Assembly (NCBI GenBank): GCA_015680685.1
Contig: MNCI01023814.1
Span: 16,313-80,312, forward strand
Origin: Gnetum montanum
Lineage: Eukaryota > Streptophyta > Gnetopsida > Gnetales > Gnetaceae
Length of the DNA: 64,000 bases
Reading direction: 5' to 3'
A program made the translations under genes and the position numbers. Shown one piece after another: positions 45,901 through 57,654 of this stretch (positions are counted from its first letter, which is position 1; each line of letters begins with the position of its first letter). The notes under the pieces were generated by a model. It was not told the origin of the DNA. It searched no databases and saw nothing but the letters and a program-made list of their open reading frames with translations.

Positions 45901-46771
45901 AGCCTTTGAAGCTGTACTTGTTCACCATGGCGAGGGCCTTGATTTGGTGTTTGAGGGTCCTAAGTCCATGCTTGAGGAAGTCACATGGCTCCTTCGTGTT
46001 GTTGTACCCTTGCCAGATAGACTGGACTAGCTCGCCCAACTAGGGTTTGGTCAGCCAGGTTCATTCAAATCTGAATGGGCATGGGGCCCTGGACACTTTT
46101 GTCTCCAGGTGATAGATGATGGGCCAGTGATCCGAGGCCACCCGGTCTTGCCCATAAGCGTGGACTTCCCAATCTACCAAAAGTGCAATGCTAACCCACA
46201 CCCTGTCGATGCAGGATTGCACCCTGGCCACGCCCTACCTTCTGTTGCTCCAGGTGTACCTGCAGCCTACAATCTCCAAGTCTGTGAGTCTAGTGCGTTG
46301 CAATAGTGCTAGACACTCGAAATCCCCCTGGGGCCCTGAAGCGGAACCCCCAGTCTTCTCCCAGCTATAGAACTGTTGATTAAAGTCCCCTATGAGGAGC
46401 CAGTGGAAGCCTCGAGGGACCAACCCCACAACCTGAGATAATTCCCTGATGTGGTCCTGCTACACCTAGGCCCCATAGACGCTGGTGACCCAGACGTCCG
46501 GTCCCGACAGGTGCACCGTAATGCACTAGTCAGATGCATCGAGCAAAGACAAGTTCGCCCTAATGAGGATAGCGAGGCCTCTAGCCCATCCCCGACTAGG
46601 CACGAGGTGACTGCACCATCCCTCCCACTGTAACACTTGAGTTTCCATCTACCGTAATTTTGTCTCTTGGAGACACACTATATCGCACCCCTCGGTGCGC
46701 ACCATTCAATTCAGGGTATGTCATTTATACGAGGTACCTTGTCCCCTGTAATTTTAGGAAAGTACCTTCAT
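45901..46771 (-). pseudogene. LINE ORF2 endonuclease (EEP family)
   Basis: A frame opening at ATG 46771 reads MKVLS, then CDIVCLQETKL (the QET catalytic Glu motif), WVTSVYGA, HWLLIGDFNQQFYSWEKTGG (GDFN motif), DLEIVGCRYTWSNRR, SCIDRVWVS and SDHWPIIYHL (SDH motif). These are the exonuclease-endonuclease-phosphatase blocks in their usual order. There are several stops, including one at the third codon cluster. The start 46771 is chosen because it immediately precedes the first conserved block. Confidence 0.85.
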
Positions 46772-47029
46772 GGTGAAATAGACAAACATCTGTTGTAAAC
46801 CTCCTGGAGTGTAGGTTGCACTCTCAAGTTGATATACAATTTTGTGGCCATGTGCCGAGTGTGGGCGTTGTTAGGGTGTCCAACCTTGGGCGACGGTTGG
46901 ATGACCTCCATCCCCTTCTCTTGCCGCACCTCTCGACAACCTTCGGGGAATTTGGACTGCTCCGAACCCCTGCTAGTGGTGATCTAGTCGATCAACAGTG
47001 GCAGTGTCTATTGCCCCCGTGACGAGCCC

Positions 47030-48254
47030 GCCCCCCATCTTGGCGGTTTGAGGCGAGCCATTGTAGCTCGTCTGGGCTCCCACATCAGTCCAAGTGCCTG
47101 CCCCAGTTAGGGCACCTTAAGGAGCCTTACTCATCATGCTTGGATAGCCGTCTTGGCCACCAGCCAATGGACCTTCACCACGCGAGGCCCCTGATGGCCC
47201 CGCCCCCCCTAGCCCACCTTGGCAAAGGATGACCAGACCAAGCCCAGAGGTAGCCCCCACCTTATGATACAGAACCTCCACCTTACTCTTTGCAACACCT
47301 GCAGGTGCTAGTGAGCCCTTGTTGGCCACCCAACTCTTTTTTTCAACAAACTTCCAACCCCCATCATTAAGTTCGAGGGTGGTACAACCTTGTTTCGCAA
47401 GGTCCCCCTCATTAGCAATGTTCGTAGGCGAGGCCGGGACCTCCATCAGTAGATTTTCGAACTGTATGTGGACCCGCTCCTCTCCAAGGTTGGTGTCTAG
47501 CACAAGTTCATCAACACAGTCAATAGACCGTAGGGACCTCCACATACAAAACCACACAAAACCCAAATAGTCCATCCCCTCGGTGAACAGGTCAAATTTA
47601 ATAAACTCGTAGAATAATGCGGCCACTAATTGCAGGAAATCCGTTGACCAGTATTCTAGAGGGAGACCATGTAACCAAACCCAAACCGACACCTATTCAA
47701 ATAGGTCTTTATTGTAGTGCACCACTGGGCGCTAGGGTGCCAGCGCCAACCCCCATACCCCATAAAACCAAGGCCCCTCCACTAGGATGCATTCCCTGTC
47801 CACCACCGAGGTGAAGCAAAATAGGAGACAGTCGTCAGCTAGGATTTTGACCGTTACCGTATCCAACCCCCAAACTGACCAGATCCATCTCCTAATCAAA
47901 TCCATCCATGGCCTTGCTCCCTCTGACATGAACTTGTTGATCAAGCTGCGCTCCAACCATTCCAGCATGCCCACGGCCAGGCAACCGACCTTTATCTGTA
48001 GCACCATCCCCTCCCACGAGTAGCCAGTGAACTCTCTAGAACCTTTGAGAGCATCCTACATATTCGCCAGCCCAACCTCCCTCACGTTGCTCGTATCGTT
48101 CATCTAGGTCTCCTTGGTTGCCTGGGTCTCCACATCCACCTGTGCTGCCATGGCCCCCTGTGTCACCATGTTCACCTGTGCCATTGTGTGCTCCTGGGTC
48201 GCCGTGTCCAGCTATGCCCGCCTGGTGTCCTCTGTCAATGGCTTCATTTTCCAA
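47030..48254 (-). pseudogene. LINE ORF1 (DUF4283-like)
   Basis: From ATG 48254 it starts with a Gly/His/Asp repeat region (GHGDPGAHNGTGEHGDTGGH) and changes frame near 48050. The globular part follows: MLEWLERSLINKFMSEG, VTVKILADDCLLFCFTSVVD, ILVEGPWFYG, then WVWLHGLPLEYWSTDFLQLV and DYLGFVWFCMWRSL. VWVxLxGLPLEYW plus the earlier segment are the hallmarks of the DUF4283 domain in plant LINE ORF1. A Gly/Ala/Ser-rich tail ends near 47117. The single stop near 47732 and the frameshift make it inactive. No CCHC knuckle was found. Confidence 0.75.
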
Positions 48255-48275
48255 CTTAAGTTGGTGTTTTACAAT

Positions 48276-49605
48276 TTTTTATTTTTTTTAACTTCTTACA
48301 TGCAAATTAATATCTAATCAAGGAACAGTCATTCGAACTCTACATTTCATAGATTTCAACTTTAACAGGTGAATTACAGTGCCTTTTTATTGTGTTAGTT
48401 TTTGGCTCCTATTATGTATGTTTTAAGGTGGAAAGTGTCTCCACAGTGCCTTAACCACCATGCATGTCTATGTATGTAAATTAATAAAAAATTCTAAGTA
48501 TATCTCTATACCAATAGTTTAAAAGTTAAAACAAAATTAAAACCTTAACCTCTTGCTTGAAGTTTGAAACACAATAGATATTTATAATAGTTAAGGTCTA
48601 GTGGAGTCACTTCCTGCCTAGGCACACACATAAGCATGGTTGATGATGGTCATCCAAGATGCATGAGCTAGCACAATAGACATACATATTAGTTAAGATA
48701 TAGTGGAGACTCTTCTAGTGCCACACCTAGAGAATGCTGCTATCCAGGCATTGTCTCTAGTGCAAGAGTTGTGGTGAAAATAGACATAGTGATGTTTGTA
48801 ATTTCAAGTTTACGTTACTCATTTGATGAGATAGAAAAACAAAAAAATGGCATCATCATACTTATCTAGATTCATGTAAGAGCCAAGACGATCTCACATG
48901 CAAGCACTTGTGCATCCACTCAAGTATGGAAAAGCAACTTGCAACTTTAGGATCTAATTGAAAAGACAATAAGCTTGATGCATATTCATATGCTAATTGG
49001 GCAAGAGACAATGATGAAAAAAAATCCACACCCAACAATTCACTCTCCTTTTATTAACCTGCACGATTCATTTTTATCCAAGGAGGTCATAACTATATGA
49101 CATGGTGTTGAACCATTAAGGTTGTGACTAAAAACTATTTATTGCTTTTTGTGTGTGGTGTTGCACCTATCCCATAAGAAATTGTGATATATGTAAGTGA
49201 CCGTAAACATTGCATCTATCCTCACAAGGGATTCTAATGCATATATATTTTTTATTGTCTTATTATTATATTCATAAAATCCATTAAAGTCAAAATATAA
49301 AATTAGAAATATTATCTTCTCTTCTCAAGAGCTTTTAATGCTATGGTAGATAGGGCCCATCCATTTGTTTTGCCCCTAAAATTTGCACCTTTTAAAATTT
49401 AAATTTTCTTGAGACTATGATTGCCCACTAACTCACATCTCCCAGACTATGAAGGAACTATGGCTTGAATTGTTTTGCACTAGTACATTATGCTTATTTC
49501 TTATTTCTAGAGACTACAAGTGTCTACCAAGAATTATAGACTCATTGGTAGATCAAAGTAAGTATTGGCCCTAATTTCATGCAAGGGGTAACCAATTGAA
49601 CTAAA
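48276..49605. other. AT-rich intergenic segment
   Basis: No coding content. A diverged direct duplication is visible (caatagatatttataatag near 48571 and caatagacatacatattag near 48674). Confidence 0.4.
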
Positions 49606-50171
49606 CACTTAAATAAGAAAGCCACTAAGTCAACCAAATTAACTAAGAAAAAAGTTAGCATTGCCTAGGAAGAATACGGTGATCTTTGTGGAAGCAAACA
49701 ACATGACATCATAACTTGTCCAACCTTAGTTTATTGCAATGAAGAAATTCAAAAATCAATAAGAGCCTTTCAACAAATTAGAAATCAGACTCCTTCATTT
49801 CAACCAACACCATTTTAAAAAAATTTGAAGAAAAAATCCTTTTTCAAGAATTTTTAAGGCTTGAGAGTAACCCACTCATCAATATTGCCATTACAATAAA
49901 CAACATATTTTTGCCAATTAATTGAAGAGCCAGATAACATGCAGTGATCCTTCACTCTAGCTAAATAAGTATTGATGTATTATAAAGAATTGTTGATCAT
50001 AAAAATAAAAAGAACCATTTACAAGATGCATGTTAGGAAATTGGGCACCTTGACTCATTTGCAAGAAAGAAAAAAGAAAAAAAAAACAAGCTAAAGTGAA
50101 ACTTAGACTAAAGGAATTTTGCACAAGCTACTACCAATCAAATCATGAAGAGAGACATAATGTAATGCTAA
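49606..50171 (+). pseudogene. Zinc-knuckle gag-like fragment, copy 2
   Basis: Aligns with 6217-6720 from ttaaataagaaagcca onward. Here the knuckle reads YGDLCGSKQHDIITC, the first Cys having become Gly, so the motif is broken. It ends exactly where the E5 LTR begins. Confidence 0.6.
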
Positions 50172-51015
50172 CTTCTAGTGGTGAGGTACCCCTACACTCA
50201 ACCATATGAATATGAGGGTTTCACGCACGATCCAGTCAAACTTCCCAGACAGGCTAGTTGTGGCATCTAGATAGTTACTTGTTGATCGTAGTTTGATGTC
50301 TTCCCACCTGGACTAGTATTTTCTTTGTCACGTATGGTTTAGTCCAGAGTGAGGTGTATTATTTGTTCCTAAACTAATACTACTCCTTGAGACAATGGAA
50401 AATAATCTTAACTAAGCTAGGAGGATAAGGGAGAGGGAGTTAAACTAAGAGGAGATAGGGAGAGAGAATCTAAGCTAGCCTAAGTGCGATAAGCATTCGT
50501 GCCTTAATCATCCATACACATCTTAGACCTCATGCACGACTACCACTGGGATTACCAAGTGCATGGCCCAAGTACGCTATTGGGATACCAAGTAGTCACA
50601 TGTAGATGCTCATGATTAAGTCGTACTCATTCCACGTTTAATAACAATTAAATAATTAAACTAAGTGAATGCTGCAATGATGAAGTAATCTCGATCTTTA
50701 TTTCCATTCATGTGCATGTCCAAGTACGTCACACTCAAATAAAGGATGTTGTACAATTACAATCATCACATTGCGGGTATGCACTAGGAGAAAGGGTTGA
50801 GAAGAACCAAAAAATGAAAACTAAAAGACTACTCTAACTTTCTTATCTTTCCTATTTTCTTACTTTGTGCACCTACATGTGTATTTATTGGCCCACATAG
50901 GATTCATAATATCGTTTACCCGATATCATTACTTAGGTTGCGATATTGCATACCCGATATTATAGATCTGATATTGGGGGTCCAATATTGGAGCCCAATG
51001 AATCATGATTCATCA
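50172..51015 (-). mobile_element. 3' LTR of element E5 (family A)
   Basis: It reads ctagtggtgaggtacccctacact at the left and gattCATCA at 51015, followed by the polypurine tract (minus strand tcagtcatgggggta). It carries a GATATC array (50907-50985) and, on the minus strand, a weaker TATA-like gccaataaataca (about 50882-50894). It is the closest relative of the LTR at 300-963. It was inserted into the knuckle fragment. The 5' end of E5 lies beyond the window. Confidence 0.8.
50907..50985. repeat. GATATC-rich array in E5 LTR
   Basis: Words: aatatcgtttacccgatatc, gcgatattgcatacccgat, tgatattggg and ccaatattgg in about 80 bases. Confidence 0.72.
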
Positions 51016-51182
51016 TACCCCCATGACTGAATAAAAACTCATCCTCGAGTCAAACAAAATGAGAAAAAGCCGCATCGATTACACAATGGATAGGTATGGG
51101 ATTATTGACTAATGATAAATTATTTATGCTGCAGTGGAGAACTCAATAGAACAAAATTGGGACACAACACAAAATTACAAAT

Positions 51183-53994
51183 TTACAAAATTGCAAAATT
51201 ATAAACTTGATTTAGCTCATGTGGTTCTTGGTGGCGATGGCTCCTCCATGGGTTGCTTCCCCTTATCCCATGTTCTAGGTTTTGGAATTTGATGACTTTG
51301 AAGAAGTGCCTAGAGCCATTTTGGGATCCTATGCCATCCATGCTAATGCTCCAATGTTTGATGGAGTCAGCACCTCCCATGGGCATGGTAGTTGTGAGAA
51401 TATCTTATTTGCTTTGACATACCAGGTCGCAAACAACCGTCGTTCCTCCTCATAGGCTTTGGCTTTATCCCTGTACTCTTGAAAATCCATAAGCCATCGA
51501 GCCAAGTCTACTATGAAATCTCTCTGACCCTGGTAGCTGGTCTTAACCACCTCTAGTTCTAGCTTTTGCAACATTTTCTTATGCTCCACAAATTCTTCTT
51601 CATATTTGGTGTAAGTGGCAACTACTTGCTTCTCGAGCTCTGTTCTCAAGTATCCTATTATCAACATGGCTAGATTGGCATATCACAGATTTGGCAATTC
51701 CATGTACTTTGTGAGGTCTTGGATCTGTAGGTCCCAGCTTTTAAGTTCAACTTGGTGGACAAATGCATGTGTCCAATATGGCCCGCCAATTAGTGTGTTA
51801 AGCACTGAAAGCATTGATGTGGGCCTTGGCCATATGGATCTCCTTCTCAATGACTTGCTTGTACATTCCCACTTGGTCTTTGAAGTGCTCATTTAATTTC
51901 TCATGCCACTTGGCCTAGTTTTTCCATGCGCTTATTTCAATGGTTGTATTTTGATGAATTGCTTTGCGTGTACCTCCTCCATTGAGAGGGTTCAATTCTC
52001 TCTGGGCAAATGGTTCATGTTTTGGTTGACCCTAACCAACTATTCTTGTAACTGCTAGAAGTTTTCTTTGAGAACATTCTTCTATTTCTCCACAGTGGTC
52101 AACCAAAGATTATCAACAACAAGCTATTTATTTTCTTCTTGTAAGGCTTTGAGTGCCTTGGCATGCACGTAGGTTTGCGCTTGTGCCTTGCAGGCATCCC
52201 AATAGACCTTCTCTTTCTCCTCCACTCTTTTACTATTTGCCAATAGTTTATTAAGTTCCTTCATCCTAAAAGTGTTCAGTTGGTCTATGGGAATGAATTG
52301 AGATGGGTCCCGCTATGCATCTTGTAGGGTGACAAGCCTTTCCTGGAGTTTTGCCAACTTCATTTCTGCATGTTTGGCCCTGATCTTTGCCATGAGTAGC
52401 TTTCCCTTAGTGGATATAAGGTTTGATTGTGTTGTCGTCACATCTTGTGGAATGTCAAGCAGGGACATCATTACTTGTCCTATTTGCAACAATCAATCAA
52501 GGACATCATCATGCTCTGCAGGAGTCATCGAGGGACCAAGCAAAGTTTGAACATATCATGTTCCTGTGAAATCTATCGGTGGCATAACAGGGATGTTGAA
52601 AGTTTCTTTAATGTGGTCTATGACCACTTCTATGGCTCCCATTGCATCCTAGTGCTACATGACCACCACTGTGGCCCCTTCACCAATCTTGAATTGCACC
52701 TAAAAGGATACAACATTTCCTAAAATCTATTGTGACCAATGAGTCTCCCCTCCTCCTATTTGGATGGACACCTCATCCCATGCGCGATTGATAGAAAATG
52801 AGGATCATATGGTGTCATCGATGACCTAGAAGAGATTAACATCATCACGACTTCCCTAATTGACCGTCTCAGCAATGGCCTTGAGGTGGCTCATCAATGG
52901 TCAGTAATCCTATGACAGTGGTAGTGGTTGATCTTGCTGGCTCGTGCTGGGCCCTACTTCTTATTCTCAACTGGGCCCTACACTTGGAATTTGGCTAGGC
53001 CCTATAGTTTGAGTTGTAGTGGGCCCCACCATCTGTTCTTGCTCTTACTCTAGCTCTAACTCCAGTGTCTCACCAACACATTTCCTTGGAGCTGGTGGCT
53101 TTAGTAGTTCAACGAATAAAGCATTTTGGGCTCTTTTGGGAACGTCATTGGTGTACCCCAAAATTCCAACACACTTGCATAGCTTCCTGATTAGACAAGG
53201 GAAGGGCAACACGAACTTCCCTATCTTGCATTCTACGAACTACCTCAAGATCTCCATGAGATACAGATGAGGAAGGTTAGCATTAACCTTACCCATCAAT
53301 ATCACACTTTCTCTTGTCGCATATGTTGAAATCTTATTTAATCCTCTTGTGGGGAAGATGTGATAAGTACCAATCTTGAAGTATATCCTTTCCTCTAGCA
53401 TCAACTCTCCATCTATTTTATCTTCTCCACCGTATGTTCTCTTCAACCAAGTCTTACGCGCATCCACATCGAAGTGAGTGGGCAGGTGAGCAACTTTTGG
53501 TCCTAAATTCGAAAGATTTAACACTTCCGAAATGGCCTTGTCGAAAAATCTACAGACAAACCATCAATGTCAACTGTGGTGCCTTCTTCCTTATTGTGCC
53601 AAAATTGGTACATTTCTCCTAAGTACCAGGCACCGTTGTCAAAGAGGATAGGCCATAATGGGGACCCTTTGAGCTGGTCCCCAACAAACTTAGGCGTGAA
53701 TTCTGTGAAAGGTCTAAAGTTCAATTCCGCAACCACTACAGCCAACATGGACTTTTCACGGATGGCCTGAACACACTCTGAGGACAACATGAGGTGTTGT
53801 CCCTGTTCAAGTGCTGCAACAACTCCTCCTTCTACCTATCCTGATTGTACAGTAGCAGGATTCTCTTGATGGATGCTAAATGATTACGCCTCCTACTTTG
53901 TATGTTGTTCAGGAGATGCTTGTCTTCTATCTCTCCTGGGTTGCTTGGACACACCTTGAGAGGGTCCTTCTTGTTGTCCATGCTTTGGGGCCAT
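51183..53994 (-). pseudogene. Extra ORF of element E5 (plant transposon-protein-like)
   Basis: A long minus-strand coding remnant begins at ATG 53994 (MAPKHGQQEGPSQGV), directly after a splice-acceptor-like tgtgtgattgcag. The first module reads LAVVVAELNFRPFTEFTP, TTVDIDGLSVDF, (frameshift near 53550) SEVLNLSNLGP, YHIFPTRGLNKISTYATRES, NANLPHLYLMEIL and LPFPCLIRKLCKCVGI. That pattern (LPTxHxNxV...A...I......NV...I...LPFPxLI..LC...GV) is typical of the putative plant transposon-protein family (Pfam Transposase_32). A linker with four VGPS/IGPS-type repeats follows, and then a long Lys/Glu/Gln-rich coiled-coil-like region to about 51190. Stops and frameshifts are frequent. Position between the pol remnant and 3' LTR matches the third-ORF site of Athila-type elements. 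Function unknown. Confidence 0.6.
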
Positions 53995-54158
53995 CTGCAA
54001 TCACACAGGGCCAATCATTAGTAAGGTTGCTTACCAAATTTAAGTTATACCTTACTTCTTGCCTTAATGAATTCATTTCTTATTCTGTGTGATTTAAAGT
54101 TAGGAATTTTTTGTGAAAATATCCCCAAAAAGTTTTAATATTTGACTCTGATGAGAGT

Positions 54159-54255
54159 GGTTACTCTAGTGGTTTATTCTAATTATTAGATCAATTACTC
54201 TAGTGGTTTATTAAAATTATTAGAGTGGTTACTCTAATTATTAGAGTAGTTGCTT
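54159..54255. repeat. TTACTCTAG tandem array in E4 5' LTR
   Basis: Two full units of about 34 bp (ttactctagtggtttattct followed by aattattaga...) and one truncated unit (ttactctaattattagag). Confidence 0.88.
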
Positions 54256-54262
54256 CCAAGCC

Positions 54263-54270
54263 TATAAATA
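54263..54270 (+). promoter_or_regulatory. TATA box of E4 5' LTR
   Basis: agcctataaatacagtgcc, 8 bases after the tandem array. Confidence 0.55.
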
Positions 54271-55002
54271 CAGTGCCCAAGTGCACAATTGAGAGGAAGT
54301 CTTTTAGTAGTCAAGTAGTGAAACTCTTGCAGTCTATTTGAAAGTTAGAGTATTTTTCAAGTAACCACAGTAGGAGGTCTAAGTGTGGATGAATCTTTAT
54401 TTGAGCATTATGTACCTAAGCACACCTTGTGTATGGTAATAAAGACACCTGAGATTTGTTGTCTTACGCATTTCTTTTATTTTATTTTCTTATGCATTTA
54501 TTTTATTTTATTTTATGCACTTCACATTTTTGTTATTAGCACAGCAATTCATTCTAATCAATTAAGCAAATCGTTAAATTACACAAGCACGACCTAATCA
54601 AGCATATGTGTAATGCCTGGTAACCCAATAACAATTAGCGTTTGGCAATCCCAGCAGTGTTGCATTGGTTCAAGATGTGTTCAACAAGTGGGAAAGGATG
54701 CTAATGTTAGGATTAGTTAGAACTTAGTTAATGAGTAGTTAAGTTAAATTAGTCACTTAGTTACCTCTCTCCTTCCCTATTAGCACAGGACATAAAAACA
54801 TAAAAGATATAAAAATCATATGCCTCAAGCTTACTTAACCATACAATCATGACACACAAGTAAGCTTGGGAAGACAACGATCAACCAACCCATCCTTGTT
54901 TCATAAAGGTGCATAGGCACTTAGTCCTTGAAATTTAACTAGATCATGTGTGAAACGCTTGTATTCATATGGTTGAGCATAGGGGTACCTTGCCACTCAT
55001 CA

Positions 55003-55023
55003 TTGGTACTATTGCTAGGGACT
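55003..55023 (+). promoter_or_regulatory. Primer-binding site of E4
   Basis: ttggtactattgctaggga directly follows the LTR. Confidence 0.55.
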
Positions 55024-55596
55024 TAGTTGTTTGTATGCTAATTAGAACTTAGGAAATCATTCACATTGTTGGAATAAACCCGTAGGATTGATTGAGAAAA
55101 TAATAAACAAGAATACATTGCACACTGAACAGACAAGTATGTCTCCTTCTTCGTATGAAAGTGCCTCACCACTTAGGTCTGAAACAGGAAAAAATTGACG
55201 ACGTAATACATATGATGTTGATCCGCTAATTCTTCAACAAGTTCGAGTGGTATATATTCATCTTGATGAGTATAGACTTCACCTTTATCCTTCATCAAGA
55301 CGAACAACTACTTTGGTGAGACTTAAAAGGTAACATAGTGTTACCTCCCAATCGTTTAGTCCCTAGCATGCCTCTTCATGCTTTCACATAAATTGTCATG
55401 CCATACTTACACATGGAATATGTTGTGCAAGACCATGAATCAAGAGAATACTGTCCCATAGAGGCATAATGTCAAAGGGACTTGCAACATGAGAGACATC
55501 ATAAGTCTTTGAAGAAAAAGTGGTCCCAGGATGCCCCACATGTCTTAAGTAAAAATGAGGATGGTGAACCTACCTTAGGCAATCAGCCACACAACA

Positions 55597-57650
55597 ATGT
55601 TCCTCCCCTTGACTTTGGCTAAGGGGTTGTGTATCAAAACCTTCATTCCACTATTCATAACCCAGGTTCTGATACCCATGGGCACAAAGGGTCCAAAAAA
55701 GGGACAAAAACTCATGATAAAGGTGGACATTCTAATCGCAATCATGATCAAGGTCGAGACCGTAGAAGTGAAGGTAGCAGACACCATCATGATGATGGTT
55801 CTCCTTCTTCTTCACCTTCATTATCTCCTTCACCCTTTCCTTCAATATCAGGATGCGGTCATAAAGAAAAAAACCATATGGAAAAAGGTAGGTAAAGTGG
55901 AAGTCATAGATGAAATAGCCAGGAAAGGGGACGAGGGCACTCTAGAGAGTCACGACATAGAAGAAGGGAGAGTAGGGAACAACGTAGGCATCATAGATGT
56001 CATGGATGAGATGATCACGATGAACCCCTACTTGCTACTCAAGGTATGTTTGACATAATTGAGGCTGTTAGAATTCCAACAAGGCAGAAAGATAGTAGGA
56101 TCAAGAGATTAGATATCAACAATATCCCACAATTTGAAAGAGGATACAACGCTGATCCTCAGAATCACTTACAAGTATTCCATGATGCGTGTGCCTTTCA
56201 AAATATAGATAAAAAATGACAAAAACTTAAGTTGTTTCAAAAAACACTAGTTAAAGAAGCACAAAGCTGGTATCAATCTTTATAATCAGAATCCATTTAT
56301 AGGTGGAGTACTATGTTAGAACTATTTAATGACAAGTACCAAACGTACTCCCGAGTGTCTAACTTGTGAAAGTAAATCCAAGGCTGTAAACAAGGAGGAC
56401 ATGAACCCTTGGATGCTGCCATGGACTAATATTATGCACTGTTACACCGTTGTCCTGGCCATGGTTATTTGCAAAGGGATCAACTACACCATCTCGTGGA
56501 TGGGCTTAGGCATGAAATGAGACTATTTGAGCTTAGGTCCCATCGAATTCAAAGACTATTGGAGCAAGTTGCTAAGGAGGAAGGTGAGCTACAGAAGGGA
56601 GAAAGTGTAGAAGAGTATAACCAAGATCCTTCCCTCTGGAAGAGGGGAGTAAGATTTTGTGAGGATGAAGAAGAGTCATCACTCGAAGAGATGATGACTA
56701 GGAAAACTTTGCCTATCCAAAAGTTGACATCAAAAGTATCAGCAAAGATAGACCTAATGTGGGATTCCATAGACAATTGATTTCAATCTATTCTTAAAAT
56801 AGTAGAGGAGTCTAGAGAGTAAGGTAGTGAGGAAATAAAAAAGAAAGAGGCTGAACATGCACATAGCAAGGGTAAGGGTAAACTTGCCATCATTGAAGAG
56901 GTTGTGGATTCAGAAATAGACAATGATAGTGGATGTGAGATATGTTAATATGACCATACTAAGGGATGTTACCTGTAATCTCACATCTGCAAGAATCTGG
57001 GATGTATGCACTTAAACCACAATTAAACAAAAGGCAAACACCCCAAAGGTTAACTTATCCTCAAGATAACCCAAGGCAGTTCCACCAACCCTTAATATAT
57101 TATCCCAGTGGAACTCCACCACAATCGATTAAGTAATATCAATAGTGGCAACACCCACAATCATGGGAAATGCCACCACCAAGGCAATAGTATCCTTACT
57201 GGCAACTTGACCTGTATGGATATTACATGCAGCTGCCAATCTTCCCACATGACTCTGCTAGTCATGTCACTCCTCAACCTTACTACCAAGCCCACGAGTA
57301 TTATGGGACTCCCTCTTCTAGGGGCAATATTTTGCAAGTATATCATTCTTCTAATCCAGCTACATCTCTTCCACCAATAGTTCCACTACCACCTACTCCA
57401 GCTATGCAGGGTAAAATCCCTATCCAGCCACAACAACGTAATGCCACAAGAGCTGTTAACTCTCAACCTACTGTTGGTTCCAACAACCACATGAAGAAAA
57501 GACCTTTCTTTAGAACCAATAGATCAACTAAGCCCTTACAATCATAAGCATATGATTCCTTAAACACCTCAATATCAATCAAAACTTCGGAGCCCCCTTC
57601 AATCCAATCACCACACTCAATGCATACAGTCATGCTAACACATGTCATCA
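55597..57650 (+). pseudogene. gag of E4
   Basis: The N-terminal region at 55597-56058 is Ser/Arg/His-rich in its correct frame (RSEGSRHHHDDGSPSSSPSL). Then come IPQFERGYNADPQNHLQVFH, CAFQNID, AQSWYQSL, IYRWSTMLELFNDKYQTY and DQLHHLVDGLRHEM, the gag core. A segment of acidic and basic runs (56530-56820) is followed by a degraded Cys cluster near 56935 (CEIC then a stop). The Pro/Gln-rich linker ends at IQPQQRNATRAVNSQP and KKRPFFRTNRSTKP. It breaks off after MLTHVIT at about 57650. Multiple stops occur, mostly TAA/TAG/TGA replacing CAA/CAG/TGG. Confidence 0.8.
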
Positions 57651-57654
57651 CTAA

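Larger units (their letters stand above)
43174..48267 (-). mobile_element. Nearly full-length plant LINE (L1-like)
   Basis: This is a 5.1-kb minus-strand non-LTR element, clearly more GC-rich than its surroundings. It carries in order ORF1, an endonuclease, a reverse transcriptase, a Cys/His RT-associated domain and an A-rich 3' tail (minus strand aaaaaataaaaaataaaat, 43210-43180). Possible target duplication tttacaat at 43166-43173 and 48268-48275. It landed 400 bp downstream of the CASP-like gene in antisense orientation. Confidence 0.85.
54149..55002 (+). mobile_element. 5' LTR of E4
   Basis: 854 bp. TATA box at 54263-54270, preceded by a tandem array (54159-54255) instead of the GATATC array of related LTRs. 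It is about 70 bases shorter than the 3' LTR, one array unit and about 30 bases after taataaagac. Confidence 0.9.
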
